Part shown: positions 8,866-18,249 of the stretch, piece by piece
Numbering within the stretch: the stretch's first letter is position 1
Layout of the letters: the number at the start of each line of letters is the position of its first letter
Assembly: GCA_014360685.1 (NCBI GenBank)
Contig: JACIXB010000016.1
Span: 60,263 to 124,262, forward strand
Length of the DNA stretch: 64,000 nucleotides
Source: Actinomycetota bacterium
GTDB lineage: Bacteria > Actinomycetota > Geothermincolia > Geothermincolales > RBG-13-55-18
Direction of reading: 5' to 3'
Program-made: the position numbers and the translations under genes
The notes under the pieces: model-generated
The model's input: the letters and a program-made list of their open reading frames with translations, nothing else
Databases searched by the model: none
What the model was told of the DNA's origin: nothing

Positions 8866-8894
8866 ATAAAATTTTGGAATTCCGAAAATATAAT
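8866..8894 (+). promoter_or_regulatory. AT-rich palindrome with TATAAT upstream of the V-ATPase operon
   Basis: The near-perfect palindrome TTTTGGAATTCCGAAAA is centred on GGAATTCC and is followed by TATAAT (8889-8894). A close relative lies at the promoter of the DtxR-family gene at 26442-26485 (TTCGGAATGCCGAAATT and TTTTGAGTATCCCAAA). DtxR-family operators are interrupted palindromes of about this length, so this is a reasonable candidate binding site, perhaps overlapping a second V-ATPase promoter. No -35 box accompanies the TATAAT. Confidence 0.45.
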
Positions 8895-9015
8895 TACGGG
8901 TAACTGAAAAACTCGCCGGTTCGAGGGAGGGTGTATAGAACATCTCTTGGATGGTCGCCGTCCGTAAAGTCCCCGATCTTGTCCTGCGCGTCGGTGAGGG
9001 AAAGGAAAACGGGAG

Positions 9016-9351
9016 ATGAAGAGCGCCGCGGATAAGCTCAAGAGGGTGAAGGAGGCGGAGGAGTCCGCCTCGGAGGTAATCGCCGCCGCGCGCCGCGAGG
9101 CGGAGGAGCTGGTCAGGAAGGCCAGGGAGGAAGCGGAGGCCCTCAAGGAAGAAGGCAGGAAGAGGGCCCGCGAGGCCGGGGAGAGAGAGCTGGAGCGCAG
9201 GCTGGAGGAAGCCAGGCGGGAAGCGGAGGAGATAACCTCCGAGTTCTCCCGGAGGAAATCCGCTGTCCTGGACGCCGCCCGAAAGAAGAGGGAAGAGGCG
9301 GAAAAGCTCATCCTGAAGAGGTTGCGGGAGGCCGGTAAGGCCTCCTTTTAA
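9016..9351 (+). CDS. ntpF: V-type ATPase subunit G/H (peripheral stalk coiled coil)
   Basis: A 111-residue, almost entirely charged alpha-helical protein (runs such as EEAEALKEEGRKRAREAGE) typical of the V/A-ATPase peripheral stalk subunit that pairs with subunit E. The central part shows an 11-residue-like heptad drift expected of a right-handed coiled coil. It is the first gene of a nine-gene operon, with the subunit I gene starting 20 nt after its stop. The start follows GGAAAACGGGAG. Function is assigned by position and composition, because these stalk proteins diverge strongly in sequence. Confidence 0.78.
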   Translation: MKSAADKLKRVKEAEESASEVIAAARREAEELVRKAREEAEALKEEGRKRAREAGERELERRLEEARREAEEITSEFSRRKSAVLDAARKKREEAEKLILKRLREAGKASF

Positions 9352-9370
9352 CGTGGCGGAGAGGTGTGGC

Positions 9371-11344
9371 ATGCCCGTAGCCAGTATGTCCAAGGCCACC
9401 ATTCTGGCCCCCTGCGAACGAAAGGACCAGCTGATCCAGCGCCTTTACGAGTTGGGGGCCCTGCACGTAGTGGATCTCGCTTCCCTCCTGGAAGAGGAGT
9501 TGGGCGGGATGGCCGAGCCGTGCCGGCCGGAGGCGCGTGAGCTGCGGCTGGCCCTTTCCAAGTCCGAGTTCCTCATCGAACTCCTGGAACGCTTCGAGGA
9601 GAAGAAGGGCGGGCTTTTAGGGAGCTTCCTCCAGGAGAAGATCCACCTCACCTACGAGGAGTTCCTGCGGGTGGAACGGGAGGTGGACCTGGAGGGGTTG
9701 TACCGGGAGCTGGAGGAGGTGGACATCCAACTCCGGCACACCGAGAGCCGTATTTCGGAGCTCAAGAGAAACCTGGAGGCCCTGCGCCACTGGAGGGGCC
9801 TCCTTTTCCCTTTGGGCGACCTTAGGAGGCTGCGTTGGTCTCATGCCGTGCTGGCCACCATGGGCGTTCCCTCCTATGCCCCCTGGGCAGAGGAGATGGA
9901 GGCCGTATGCCCTCATTCCTACTGGGAAGAGCTGCGCCGAGAAGGAGAGCGCCTCTACCTGGCCGTCCTCGTGCACCGGGATAGCCTGGACGCGTTCCGG
10001 GAACTGGAGCAGAAATACGGAGTGGAAGAGGTCTATTTCCCGGGCGTGGAGGGCATGCCGCAGGAGGAGATAAACCGGCTGGAGAAAGAGCTCGAGGAGC
10101 TGGGGGCCGAGAAGGAGGGACTCGAGGGGCGGATAAAGGATAAGCTGCCCGTGAAGCCGAAGCTCCTGGCCCTCAACGACTACCTGCGCAACCAACTGCT
10201 CAAGGAGGAGGTGAAGGAGAACTTCTTGCGCACCGATAGGGTGGTGGTCGTAGAGGGATGGGTGGAGGAATCGCGGCGGAAGGAACTGCTCCAGGGCCTG
10301 GCGGACCTGGGCGAGGAGCTGGACGTCGACTTCTCCGAGCCTGGGGAGGAGGACATCCCTCCCACCTTGCTGGTCAACCGGAAGAGGACGAGGCCTGCGG
10401 AGACCATCATTCGTCTTTTCGGGTTGCCGCACCACGCAGAAACGGACCCCACCCCCTTCGTCGCTCCCTTCTTCGTCCTCTTCTTCGGTATGTGTATCGG
10501 GGACGTGGGGTACGGAGCCATACTGACCCTGGCCAGTTGGCTGGCCATGAAAAAGCTCGACCTCTCCGAGGCCGCCAGGCGGTTTTTCCGGCTTATCCTG
10601 TACTGTGGCATGGCCACCATGATAGTGGGCGTTTTCACCCGGGGCTGGTTCGGAATCGAGTCGGACTACCTACCCGCATTCCTCAAGTTCAGGGGATCTC
10701 TGGACATACTCCTCAACCCGGTACCCATGATGCTGATATGTGCCGCCCTGGGGCTGTCGCATATCTTCATAGGGGTGGCCATAGAGATGTACGACAACAT
10801 CCGTCACAACTCGTTGTGGCGCGGTCTTTGCGAGCAGGGCACAAACCTGCTTTTATGGGTGGGCTTGGCCGTCCTGGCCCTGGGGGGAGGATTGGGGTTG
10901 GGTCCTTTGACCAGCATCGGCTTATACCTTACGCTGGCCGGCGCGGCTGGAGTACTGGTTTTTTCCAGCCTGTACAGCAAGAGCGTGTGGGGAAAGATTT
11001 TCGGGGGGCTATACAACCTGTATGGCCTTTTCAGCAGCACCATCGGGGACGTGGCTTCCTATATGCGGCTTTATGCGTTGGGCATGGCCACGGTAGCCAT
11101 CGGCAGCGTGGTCAACCGCATGGCCACCATGATGCTGGGCATTCCCGTACTGGGGGTGCTTATCATGGTGGTCATCCTGGCTGGAGGGCACATCTTCAAC
11201 CTGCTCATCAACCTGCTCAGCGCCTTCGTCCATCCCCTGAGGCTGCAGTACGTGGAGTTCTTCGGGAAGTTCTACGAGGATGGGGGAGAGCCCTTCGCGC
11301 CTCTCGCCCTCCGTACGGATAGAGTGGTAATAGACGATCGCTAA
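9371..11344 (+). CDS. ntpI: V-type ATPase subunit I (a-type stator)
   Basis: A 657-residue stator subunit. Residues 1 to about 330 form a cytoplasmic coiled-coil arm (long EEL/EKE-rich helices); the remainder contains about eight membrane segments. FFGMCIGDVGYGA and SYMRLYALGMA are hallmark motifs; the Arg of the second is the expected stator arginine facing the rotor carboxylate during ion transfer. I chose ATG 9371 (MPVASMSKATILAP), which matches the usual family N-terminus and has GGAGAGGTG before it, rather than an in-frame GTG at 9353. Confidence 0.92.
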   Translation: MPVASMSKATILAPCERKDQLIQRLYELGALHVVDLASLLEEELGGMAEPCRPEARELRLALSKSEFLIELLERFEEKKGGLLGSFLQEKIHLTYEEFLRVEREVDLEGLYRELEEVDIQLRHTESRISELKRNLEALRHWRGLLFPLGDLRRLRWSHAVLATMGVPSYAPWAEEMEAVCPHSYWEELRREGERLYLAVLVHRDSLDAFRELEQKYGVEEVYFPGVEGMPQEEINRLEKELEELGAEKEGLEGRIKDKLPVKPKLLALNDYLRNQLLKEEVKENFLRTDRVVVVEGWVEESRRKELLQGLADLGEELDVDFSEPGEEDIPPTLLVNRKRTRPAETIIRLFGLPHHAETDPTPFVAPFFVLFFGMCIGDVGYGAILTLASWLAMKKLDLSEAARRFFRLILYCGMATMIVGVFTRGWFGIESDYLPAFLKFRGSLDILLNPVPMMLICAALGLSHIFIGVAIEMYDNIRHNSLWRGLCEQGTNLLLWVGLAVLALGGGLGLGPLTSIGLYLTLAGAAGVLVFSSLYSKSVWGKIFGGLYNLYGLFSSTIGDVASYMRLYALGMATVAIGSVVNRMATMMLGIPVLGVLIMVVILAGGHIFNLLINLLSAFVHPLRLQYVEFFGKFYEDGGEPFAPLALRTDRVVIDDR

Positions 11345-11356
11345 AGGAGGTCAGGC

Positions 11357-11869
11357 ATGAACGCTACCTTCGGAGGACTATCCGGCCTGCACTGGGCGCT
11401 TCTGGGAGCCGCGCTGGCGGTGATCGGGGGAGGATCGGGCTCCGCCATGGGCATCACCTACATCGCCAACGTGGCCGGGGGCGTCCTCACCGACCTGCCG
11501 GATCGCTTCGGTCCCCTGCTGCCACTGGTGGCCATTCCGGGCACCCAGGGCATATACGGGTTCATCACCGGGGTCCTGGTGGCCTTCGTCATGAAACCGG
11601 GCTCCGGGTGGGAGGCCCTTCCCGGGTGGGTGGGGTTCCAGATCTTCCTGGCCTGCCTCCCGGTGTGCTTCGTGTGCTTCGTCTCCGGGGCCTACCAAGG
11701 GCTGACGGCGGCCGGCGCGGCGGGTATGGTGGCCAAGCGTCGGGAGGAAGTAGGTCGCGCGCTGGTTCTCCCGGCGCTTGTCGAGACCTACGCCGTGCTC
11801 TCCCTGATCATCACCATCCTCTACTTCTTCGTGGTCATCAGGCCCTTCTACTCGACCTTGGGAATCTGA
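11357..11869 (+). CDS. ntpK: V-type ATPase rotor subunit K (c-ring proteolipid)
   Basis: A 170-residue proteolipid with four membrane helices, that is, two fused hairpins as in E. hirae NtpK. Only the second hairpin carries the ion-binding carboxylate: E143 in LVETYAVL. PGTQGIYGF supplies T63 and Q64, and AYQGLTAAG supplies Q114. These correspond to the T64, Q65, Q110 and E139 set that coordinates Na+ in E. hirae, which argues for Na+ rather than H+ coupling. The residue correspondence is made by eye. A strong AAAGGAGG site precedes the start. Confidence 0.92.
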   Translation: MNATFGGLSGLHWALLGAALAVIGGGSGSAMGITYIANVAGGVLTDLPDRFGPLLPLVAIPGTQGIYGFITGVLVAFVMKPGSGWEALPGWVGFQIFLACLPVCFVCFVSGAYQGLTAAGAAGMVAKRREEVGRALVLPALVETYAVLSLIITILYFFVVIRPFYSTLGI

Positions 11870-11890
11870 GGCCCGGCGCGGGGGAGCGAG

Positions 11891-12508
11891 ATGTCCCTGG
11901 AGAAGCTGCTGGAGAAGATAGAGAGCGACGCCCGGGAGGAGAGCCGCCGCATCCTGGCCGAGGCGGAGGAGGAAGCCGCCCGCATCAAGAGGGAGGCGGA
12001 GGAAGAAGCGCGGCTGGAGGCGGAATCCATTGCCAGGTCCTTCCATATCCGCGCCGAGAACGAGCGGCTGAGGATCATCAGCCGGGCCCGACTGGAGGGT
12101 CGCATCGACCTCCTGGCGGCCAAGGACAAGTTACTGGAGGAGGTTTTCCGGAAGGTTTCCGATGACTTCATACGCCTCCGGACCGAGGAGTACCGGGCTT
12201 GGCTCAAGGCCGTCGTATTGGAGGCGGTGACCAGCGGCCGGGAAGAGCTGGTGCCCTCTTCCCGCGACCGGGAGCTGCTGGACGGGGGGCTTTTGGAGGA
12301 GCTCAACGGCGAGCTCCGCTCCAGGGGCCTGGCCGGGGGACTGAAGCTGGCGGAGGAGGACGCCCCCTTCGAGCGGGGGGTGATCCTGCGCGGCGAGAAG
12401 ACGGAGACCAATCTCTCGGCGCAGGCCGTCCTGCAGAGAGTGAGGGAGGAGAGCGAGGAGGAGGTGTCGCGCATCCTCTTCGGGGCCGACGAGGAGAAGG
12501 ACCGCTGA
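11891..12508 (+). CDS. ntpE: V-type ATPase subunit E (peripheral stalk)
   Basis: A 205-residue protein. The first 110 residues or so are a long charged helix (LLEKIESDAREESRRILAE), and the C-terminal part is a mixed alpha/beta globular domain that caps the A3B3 head (GVILRGEKTETNLS resembles the family's conserved end). It pairs with the ntpF product as the peripheral stator stalk. The start follows GGGGGAGCGAG, and the next gene begins 4 nt after the stop, so translation is probably coupled. Confidence 0.88.
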   Translation: MSLEKLLEKIESDAREESRRILAEAEEEAARIKREAEEEARLEAESIARSFHIRAENERLRIISRARLEGRIDLLAAKDKLLEEVFRKVSDDFIRLRTEEYRAWLKAVVLEAVTSGREELVPSSRDRELLDGGLLEELNGELRSRGLAGGLKLAEEDAPFERGVILRGEKTETNLSAQAVLQRVREESEEEVSRILFGADEEKDR

Positions 12509-12512
12509 GGTT

Positions 12513-13628
12513 ATGTACCGGAAGTACCGGCTGGAAGTGGATCCCCTGAAGGAACAACCCTCGCCGCAGGCAGAGGGCCGGAAGCTGAGGAAGCTCCCGG
12601 ATTACCTGCGCATCGACCTGGGAGCCATCAAGCCCTTCCACGAGACCCTGCGCTACGGGCACGCCGTGGGCAGGATAAGGGCCCAGGAGATGAAACTCCT
12701 CATGCCCCACCACATAGGGAGGCTCATCGAGGCCGATTTCCAGGAGGCCCTGCACATCCTGGACGAGGTGGAGATGGGGGATTACCTGGCCGGATCCTCC
12801 ACGGCCCGGGAGGTGGACGACGGGCTCATCAATTACCTGCACGACGTCTACGAGTTCCTACGGGGAGCCCTCCCCAAGGACTCGGTGCTCTTCGAGTTCT
12901 TCCAGTGCCGGTACGACTTTCACAACCTCAAGGTGTTGCTCAAGGCCCGTCTCGAGGGGACCGGGGAGGAAGCCCTCCTGTCCCGGCTGGGGAGGATGGA
13001 CGTCGAGGTCCTGAGGCGGGGAGTGGAAAACCCCCTTGAACTACCCTCCCCGTACAAGGAAGTGGTGATGGAGGTGGTGGAGAGGGAGCCCTCTCCTCAG
13101 GAGACGGAGACCGTCATCGACCGCCACTACCTGCGTTACCGCCTGTATCTCGCCCGGCGGGAGGGGAGCGAGTTCCTGGTGGAGTTCGCCCGCACGTGCA
13201 TCGACTTCGCCAACCTGAAGGCCATGCTCCGGGCGAGGCGACTGGGCAAGGACCGGGAGGCCCTCCAGAGTTCGTTGGTGGAGGGGGGTTACATCCCCAT
13301 CTCCTACCTCCTGGAGGTATACGGGGACAGCGATGAGGTGATGCTGCGCAAGCTGGAACAGACCCGTTACTCCTCGCGGTTGCTGGAACTTCTGGGAGAG
13401 GGGGAGGAGAAGCCGGGCCTGAGCGACTTCGACCGCCGCAGCGACGATTACATCATGGACATGCTGCGGGCCAGCCGCCGCATATCGGTGGGCGTGGAAC
13501 CGGTGTTCTCCTTCGTGCGGGCGCGGGAGAACGAGGTGACCATGGTGCGCATGCTGCTCATGGCCAAGCTGCACAACCTGGCTCCGGAGGTCGTGGAGAA
13601 GATGCTCCGCAAGCCCTACCTGGAGTAA
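12513..13628 (+). CDS. ntpC: V-type ATPase subunit C (central stalk socket, d-type)
   Basis: A 371-residue, mainly helical protein matching the V/A-ATPase subunit C (yeast subunit d) family. The conserved segment FFQCRYDFHNLKVLLKA and its echo ARTCIDFANLKAMLRAR mark the repeated three-helix units of the funnel that joins the c-ring to the central shaft. Length is close to the family norm (about 330-350) with a slightly longer N-terminus. The C-terminal ENEVTMVRMLLMAKLHNL is also typical. Confidence 0.9.
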   Translation: MYRKYRLEVDPLKEQPSPQAEGRKLRKLPDYLRIDLGAIKPFHETLRYGHAVGRIRAQEMKLLMPHHIGRLIEADFQEALHILDEVEMGDYLAGSSTAREVDDGLINYLHDVYEFLRGALPKDSVLFEFFQCRYDFHNLKVLLKARLEGTGEEALLSRLGRMDVEVLRRGVENPLELPSPYKEVVMEVVEREPSPQETETVIDRHYLRYRLYLARREGSEFLVEFARTCIDFANLKAMLRARRLGKDREALQSSLVEGGYIPISYLLEVYGDSDEVMLRKLEQTRYSSRLLELLGEGEEKPGLSDFDRRSDDYIMDMLRASRRISVGVEPVFSFVRARENEVTMVRMLLMAKLHNLAPEVVEKMLRKPYLE

Positions 13629-13695
13629 AGGCGGTAGGACGGGCGACCGGCCGAGGAGGCGGGAAGTAAAGGATATAGGAGGGAGGTCGGCGCGG

Positions 13696-14016
13696 ATGGC
13701 GGGAAGGAAAGTGGCCATGATCGGGGGCAGGACCTCCACGCTGGGCTTCAAGGCGATGGGGGTGGAGGCCTTCGTGGCTCCCCTTCCCGAGGACGGTCCA
13801 CGTATCTGGAATCAGCTGGACCTGGACAGATACGCGGTGATCATGGTCACCGAGCCGGTCTTCGAGGTCCTGGAGCGGGAGGTGCCCGGCTTCCCGCCCC
13901 ACGGCGGGCTGCCCGTGGTGCTGGCCATCCCGGCGGTGACCGGAAGCCGGGAGACGGCGGCGGCCCGGATGCGGGAACGCGTGGTCAAGGCGGTGGGCGC
14001 CGACCTGGAGAGATGA
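13696..14016 (+). CDS. ntpG: V-type ATPase subunit F (central stalk)
   Basis: A 106-residue Rossmann-like protein of the size and pattern of archaeal/bacterial V-ATPase subunit F: VAMIGGRTSTLGFKAMGVEA at the N-terminus and YAVIMVTEPVFEVLE in the middle. It binds the subunit D shaft and modulates ATP hydrolysis. A GGAGGGAGG ribosome-binding site precedes it. It sits between C and A, exactly as in the E. hirae operon. Confidence 0.9.
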   Translation: MAGRKVAMIGGRTSTLGFKAMGVEAFVAPLPEDGPRIWNQLDLDRYAVIMVTEPVFEVLEREVPGFPPHGGLPVVLAIPAVTGSRETAAARMRERVVKAVGADLER

Positions 14017-14115
14017 GGTTAATGGTAGATTATGGGAATATATTTGTTTTAGGAATACTTTTCCGGGCCGATGAACGAGGGACGGAGAGGTAAGCGGAAA
14101 AGAGGGGAGAACCAG

Positions 14116-15879
14116 ATGGAAGCGGGAGTAGTGGTCAAGGTTTCCGGACCCCTGGTGGTGGCCAGAGACCTGCCCGACCCCAAGATGTACGACCTGGTCA
14201 AGGTGGGCAAGGACCGCCTGATGGGAGAGATCATCGAGCTGCGGGGCAACCTGGCCTCCATCCAGGTCTACGAGGAGACGGCGGGGTTGGGCCCGGGGGA
14301 CGAGGTGATATCCACCGGCGAACCTCTCAGCGTGGAGCTGGGGCCAGGCCTTCTGACCTCCATCTACGACGGCGTGCAGCGGCCCCTGGACGTCATCCGG
14401 GCCAAGTACGGGAACTACGTGACCCGGGGCGTGGAGGAACCCGGTCTCTCCCGCGAGCGCAGGTGGGCCTTCACCCCCGCTGTGAAGGTGGGGGAGGAGG
14501 TGGGCCCGGGGGATGTCCTGGGCACCGTCCCGGAGACCAAGGTGGTCACCCACCGCATCATGGTCCCGGTGGGGGTGGAGGGCAAGGTCTCCGAGGTCAA
14601 GGAGGGGGAGTTCACCGTGGAGGACGTGGTGGCCGTGGTGGAGACTCCCCGGGGAGAGGTCCCCGTGACCATGATGCAGCGCTGGCCGGTGCGCCGCCCC
14701 CGCCTGTACGCGGAGAAGCTGGCCCCCTACGAGCCCCTGGTCACCGGGCAGCGCATCGTGGACACCTTCTTCCCCATCTCCAAGGGGGGCACGGCTTGCG
14801 TGCCCGGCCCCTTCGGCTCGGGGAAGACCGTCCTCCAACATGCCATCGCCAAGTGGGCCAACGCCCAGATCGTGGTCTTCGTGGGCTGCGGCGAGCGGGG
14901 GAACGAGATGACCGACGTGCTCCTGGAGTTCCCCGAGCTCACCGACCCCTACAGCGGGGAGCCCCTCATGCTGCGCACGGTGCTCATCGCCAACACCTCC
15001 AACATGCCCGTGGCCGCCCGCGAGGCCTCGGTGTACACGGGGATCACCATCGCCGAGTACTACCGGGACATGGGCTATCACGTGGCCCTGCAGGCGGACT
15101 CCACCTCCCGCTGGGCGGAGGCCCTGCGGGAGATCTCCGGTCGCCTGGAGGAGATGCCCGGGGAGGAGGGATACCCCGCCTACCTGGGCACCCGACTGGC
15201 CGCCTTCTACGAGCGTGCCGGCAGGGTTGTATGCCTGGGCGGGGACCGCCGCGAGGGTTCGGTGAGCGCCATAGGTTCGGTCTCCCCTCCGGGAGGGGAT
15301 CTCTCCGAGCCGGTGACCCAGGCCACCCTGCGCGTGGTCAAGGTCTTCTGGGGGCTGGAGGACCGGCTGGCCTTCGCCCGCCATTTCCCGGCCATCAACT
15401 GGCTGAACAGCTATAGCCTGTACCTGGACAAGGTGCAGGACTTCTGGAGGCAGGAGGTGGAGCCGGCCTACGCCGAGCTGCGCGAGGAGGCCATGGGCAT
15501 CCTGCAGAGGGAGGCGGAACTCCAGGAGGTGGTGCGCCTCATCGGTATCGAGGCCCTCTCCGACCAGGAGCGCCTGATCATGGAGACGGCCAAGTCCCTG
15601 CGCGAGGATTTCCTGCAGCAGAACGCCTTCGACGACGCGGATGCCTTCACGTCCCTGCGCAAGCAGTACCGGCTGCTCAGGCTGATCATGACCTACCACC
15701 ACCTGGCGAGCCGGGAGCTGGAGAAGGGGAGGCCCATCGAGGAGCTCATCGACCTCCCCGTGCAGGAGGAGATCGCCCGGGCCAAGTTCATCCCCGAGGA
15801 GGAACTGGAGCGCTTCGACCGCCTGGAGGAGAAGGTGGCCGAGCAGCTGGCCGGGCAGGCCATGGAAGTGAGGGCCTAG
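14116..15879 (+). CDS. ntpA: V-type ATPase catalytic subunit A
   Basis: The 587-residue catalytic subunit that hydrolyses ATP in the A3B3 head. The P-loop GPFGSGKT lies at residues 231-238, GCGERGNEM follows, and the non-homologous bulge domain lies between about residues 110 and 200. I chose ATG 14116 ([16 protein letters not shown]), which has GAGGGGAGA upstream and matches the family start; an upstream ATG at 14071 would add 15 basic residues. The 99-bp gap before the start is AT-rich (TTATGGGAATATATTTG) and could hold an internal promoter or processing site. Confidence 0.96.
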   Translation: MEAGVVVKVSGPLVVARDLPDPKMYDLVKVGKDRLMGEIIELRGNLASIQVYEETAGLGPGDEVISTGEPLSVELGPGLLTSIYDGVQRPLDVIRAKYGNYVTRGVEEPGLSRERRWAFTPAVKVGEEVGPGDVLGTVPETKVVTHRIMVPVGVEGKVSEVKEGEFTVEDVVAVVETPRGEVPVTMMQRWPVRRPRLYAEKLAPYEPLVTGQRIVDTFFPISKGGTACVPGPFGSGKTVLQHAIAKWANAQIVVFVGCGERGNEMTDVLLEFPELTDPYSGEPLMLRTVLIANTSNMPVAAREASVYTGITIAEYYRDMGYHVALQADSTSRWAEALREISGRLEEMPGEEGYPAYLGTRLAAFYERAGRVVCLGGDRREGSVSAIGSVSPPGGDLSEPVTQATLRVVKVFWGLEDRLAFARHFPAINWLNSYSLYLDKVQDFWRQEVEPAYAELREEAMGILQREAELQEVVRLIGIEALSDQERLIMETAKSLREDFLQQNAFDDADAFTSLRKQYRLLRLIMTYHHLASRELEKGRPIEELIDLPVQEEIARAKFIPEEELERFDRLEEKVAEQLAGQAMEVRA

Positions 15880-16032
15880 GCGAGGAGCGTTTTATCGGTT
15901 GGGGAGCGTTTTTAATAAGGATATGGAAGAGGATGGAAGGGAACGGGAATAAGGGTGTGATTCGAAGGTGCCGCTCGTCCACCCGGTCCAGCGGGGGCGC
16001 GGCGGGATGTCGGCGGGAAGGAGTCGGAGAAG

Positions 16033-17403
16033 ATGCTCAAGGAGTACCTGACGGTAAAGGAGATCGTGGGGCCCCTCATCCTCCTGGAGGGCGTGGAGGG
16101 GGCCAAGTACAACGAGCTGGTGGAGGTGGAGTTCCCGGACGGTTCCGTGGGGCTGGGTAACGTCCTGGAGGTGGAGGAGGACCTGGTCCTCCTGCAGTCC
16201 TTCGAGGCCACCAGCGGACTGGACATCGCCCGTACCAAGGTGCGCTTCACCGGGCGCGGCCTGGAACTCCCGGTGTCCCGGGACATCCTGGGGAGGGTCT
16301 TCGACGGCCTGGGCCGGCCCATCGACAACGGCCCGCGCATCATCCCGGACAAGAGGCTGGACATCAACGGGAACCCCATCAACCCCTATGCCCGGGACTT
16401 TCCCACCGACTTCATCCAGACCGGGATCTCGGCCATCGACGGCCTCAACCCCCTGGTGCGGGGGCAGAAACTCCCCATCTTCTCCGGTGCCGGGCTTCCC
16501 CATTCCCGCCTCGCCGCCCAGATCGCCCGCCAGGCGGGGGTGTTGGGGGCGGAGGAGGAGTTCGCCGTCATCTTCGCCGCCATGGGCATCACCTTCGAGG
16601 AGGCGGATTTCTTCATCCAGGAGTTCCGCTCCACGGCGGCCATCGAGCGGGCGGTGCTCTTCATCAACCTGGCCGACGACCCGGCCATCGAGCGCATCGC
16701 CACCCCGCGCATGGCCCTCACCGCGGCGGAGTACCTGGCCTTCGACCTGGACATGCACGTCCTGGTCATCCTCATCGACATGACCTATTACTGCGAGGCC
16801 CTGCGGGAGATCTCCGCCGCCCGCAAGGAGGTCCCCGGGCGGAGGGGGTACCCCGGATACCTGTACACCGACCTGGCCACCATCTATGAGCGCGCGGGGA
16901 GGATCAAGGAGGCCAAGGGCTCCATCACCCAGATCCCGGTGCTCTCCATGCCCGACGACGACAAGACCCATCCCATTCCCGACCTCACGGGGTACATCAC
17001 CGAGGGACAGATCATCCTCTCCCGGGACCTGCACCGCAGGGGGATCTACCCGCCCATCGACGTCCTGCCCTCCCTGTCCCGCCTCAAGGAGAAGGGCATC
17101 GGCCCGGGCAAGACCCGGGAGGACCATTCCCCCCTCTCCAACCAGCTCTTCTCGGCCTACGCCCGGGGCAAGGAGGCCAAGGAGCTGGCGGTCATCCTGG
17201 GCGAGGCGGCCCTCTCGGAGGAGGACAGGCTCTTCGTGCAGTTCAGCGAGGCCTTCGAGGACCGCTTCATCCGCCAGGGGGAGTACGAGGACCGCAGCAT
17301 AGAGGAGACCCTGACCATCGGGTGGGAGCTTTTGCGCATCCTACCCCGCTCCGAGCTGAAGAGGGTCAAGGAGGAGCACATCAAGAAATACATGAAAACA
17401 TAA
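16033..17403 (+). CDS. ntpB: V-type ATPase regulatory subunit B
   Basis: A 456-residue non-catalytic nucleotide-binding subunit of the A3B3 head. It lacks a classic P-loop; the equivalent segment is [33 protein letters not shown] and [27 protein letters not shown] are strongly conserved family segments, the latter lining the A/B interface. Length is standard. The last codons (M-K-T-stop) fall inside the first unit of a 36-bp tandem repeat, so the extreme C-terminus may have been remodelled by repeat insertion. Confidence 0.95.
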   Translation: MLKEYLTVKEIVGPLILLEGVEGAKYNELVEVEFPDGSVGLGNVLEVEEDLVLLQSFEATSGLDIARTKVRFTGRGLELPVSRDILGRVFDGLGRPIDNGPRIIPDKRLDINGNPINPYARDFPTDFIQTGISAIDGLNPLVRGQKLPIFSGAGLPHSRLAAQIARQAGVLGAEEEFAVIFAAMGITFEEADFFIQEFRSTAAIERAVLFINLADDPAIERIATPRMALTAAEYLAFDLDMHVLVILIDMTYYCEALREISAARKEVPGRRGYPGYLYTDLATIYERAGRIKEAKGSITQIPVLSMPDDDKTHPIPDLTGYITEGQIILSRDLHRRGIYPPIDVLPSLSRLKEKGIGPGKTREDHSPLSNQLFSAYARGKEAKELAVILGEAALSEEDRLFVQFSEAFEDRFIRQGEYEDRSIEETLTIGWELLRILPRSELKRVKEEHIKKYMKT

Positions 17404-17466
17404 ATCGGGGTCAGTCCCTGTTCATGTCCAAAAACATAAATCGGGGTCAGTCCCCGTTCATGTCCA
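17395..17466. repeat. Two tandem 36-bp REP-like palindromic units between ntpB and ntpD
   Basis: Units 17395-17430 and 17431-17466 are identical except for one base (T/C at unit position 25). Each folds as an imperfect palindrome, ACATAAA-CGGGG-TCAGT-CCCCG-TTCATGT. The core GGGGTCAG recurs in the inverted-repeat element at 42459. The form suggests REP elements of the kind mobilised by single-stranded REP-associated (RAYT/IS200-like) transposases; no transposase gene is in the window. Unit 1 overlaps the end of ntpB and supplies its stop codon. Confidence 0.75.
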
Positions 17467-17488
17467 AAGTGGAAACTGGAGGTATGGA

Positions 17489-18121
17489 GTGGCGCGCATC
17501 CAGGTGAATCCCAATCGCATGGAGCTGCTCAAGCTGCGCAAGCGCGCGGCCATCGCGGAGCGGGGGCACAAGCTGCTCAAGGACAAGCTGGACGAGCTCA
17601 TGAAGCAGTTCATGGCCCTGGTCCAGGAAAGTCGCAGGCTGCGCCGCGAGATGGAGGCCCGGCTGGCCGACGCCCATCTCATCTTCGCCATCGCCCGTTC
17701 CGAGGTCATCACCGAGGAAGTGGAGGAGTCCCTCTCCGTGCCCACCGTGGACCTGGAGGTGGAAGTGGAGAGGGCCAACATTATGGGGGTGCGCGTGCCC
17801 CATTTCGAGGTGCGCATGGAGGGAGAGTTCGATTGCTACAGCTTGATCTCCACCCCCTTCTCCCTGGACGCCGCCCTCCTGAACTACCGGGATCTCATCC
17901 CGGACCTGGTCAGGCTGGCAGAGGTGGAGAACAACGTGAGCCTGCTGGCCCAGGAGATCGAACGTACCCGGCGCCGGGTGAACGCGCTGGAACATGTGCT
18001 CATCCCCTCCCTCAAGGAGACCATCGTATATATCACCATGAAGCTGGACGAGATGGAGCGTTCCTACCGTACCCAGCTCATGAAGATAAAGAGCATGCAG
18101 GAGGAGGCGGCCTCCCGCTGA
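17489..18121 (+). CDS. ntpD: V-type ATPase subunit D (central shaft)
   Basis: A 210-residue protein with two long antiparallel helices at its ends (RIQVNPNRMELLKLRKRAA at the start, RTRRRVNALEHVLIPSLKET near the C-terminus), the central rotor shaft of V/A-ATPases. It starts at GTG with GGAGG 6 nt upstream; the RBS immediately follows the REP-like repeats. It is the last gene of the operon; the E. hirae ntpH and ntpJ equivalents are missing. Confidence 0.94.
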   Translation: MARIQVNPNRMELLKLRKRAAIAERGHKLLKDKLDELMKQFMALVQESRRLRREMEARLADAHLIFAIARSEVITEEVEESLSVPTVDLEVEVERANIMGVRVPHFEVRMEGEFDCYSLISTPFSLDAALLNYRDLIPDLVRLAEVENNVSLLAQEIERTRRRVNALEHVLIPSLKETIVYITMKLDEMERSYRTQLMKIKSMQEEAASR

Positions 18122-18249
18122 TCTACCCGCCCGGGGAGGCCCGTTTTCCAGGCGGAGCGTTGTGCTGCCGCCGTTTCACCCCGTGCTTCCCGCATGTGCC
18201 TCCACCCGTGGAGATAAGTAGCACGCGTGGGCTGGCGACGCCCCGCCGA

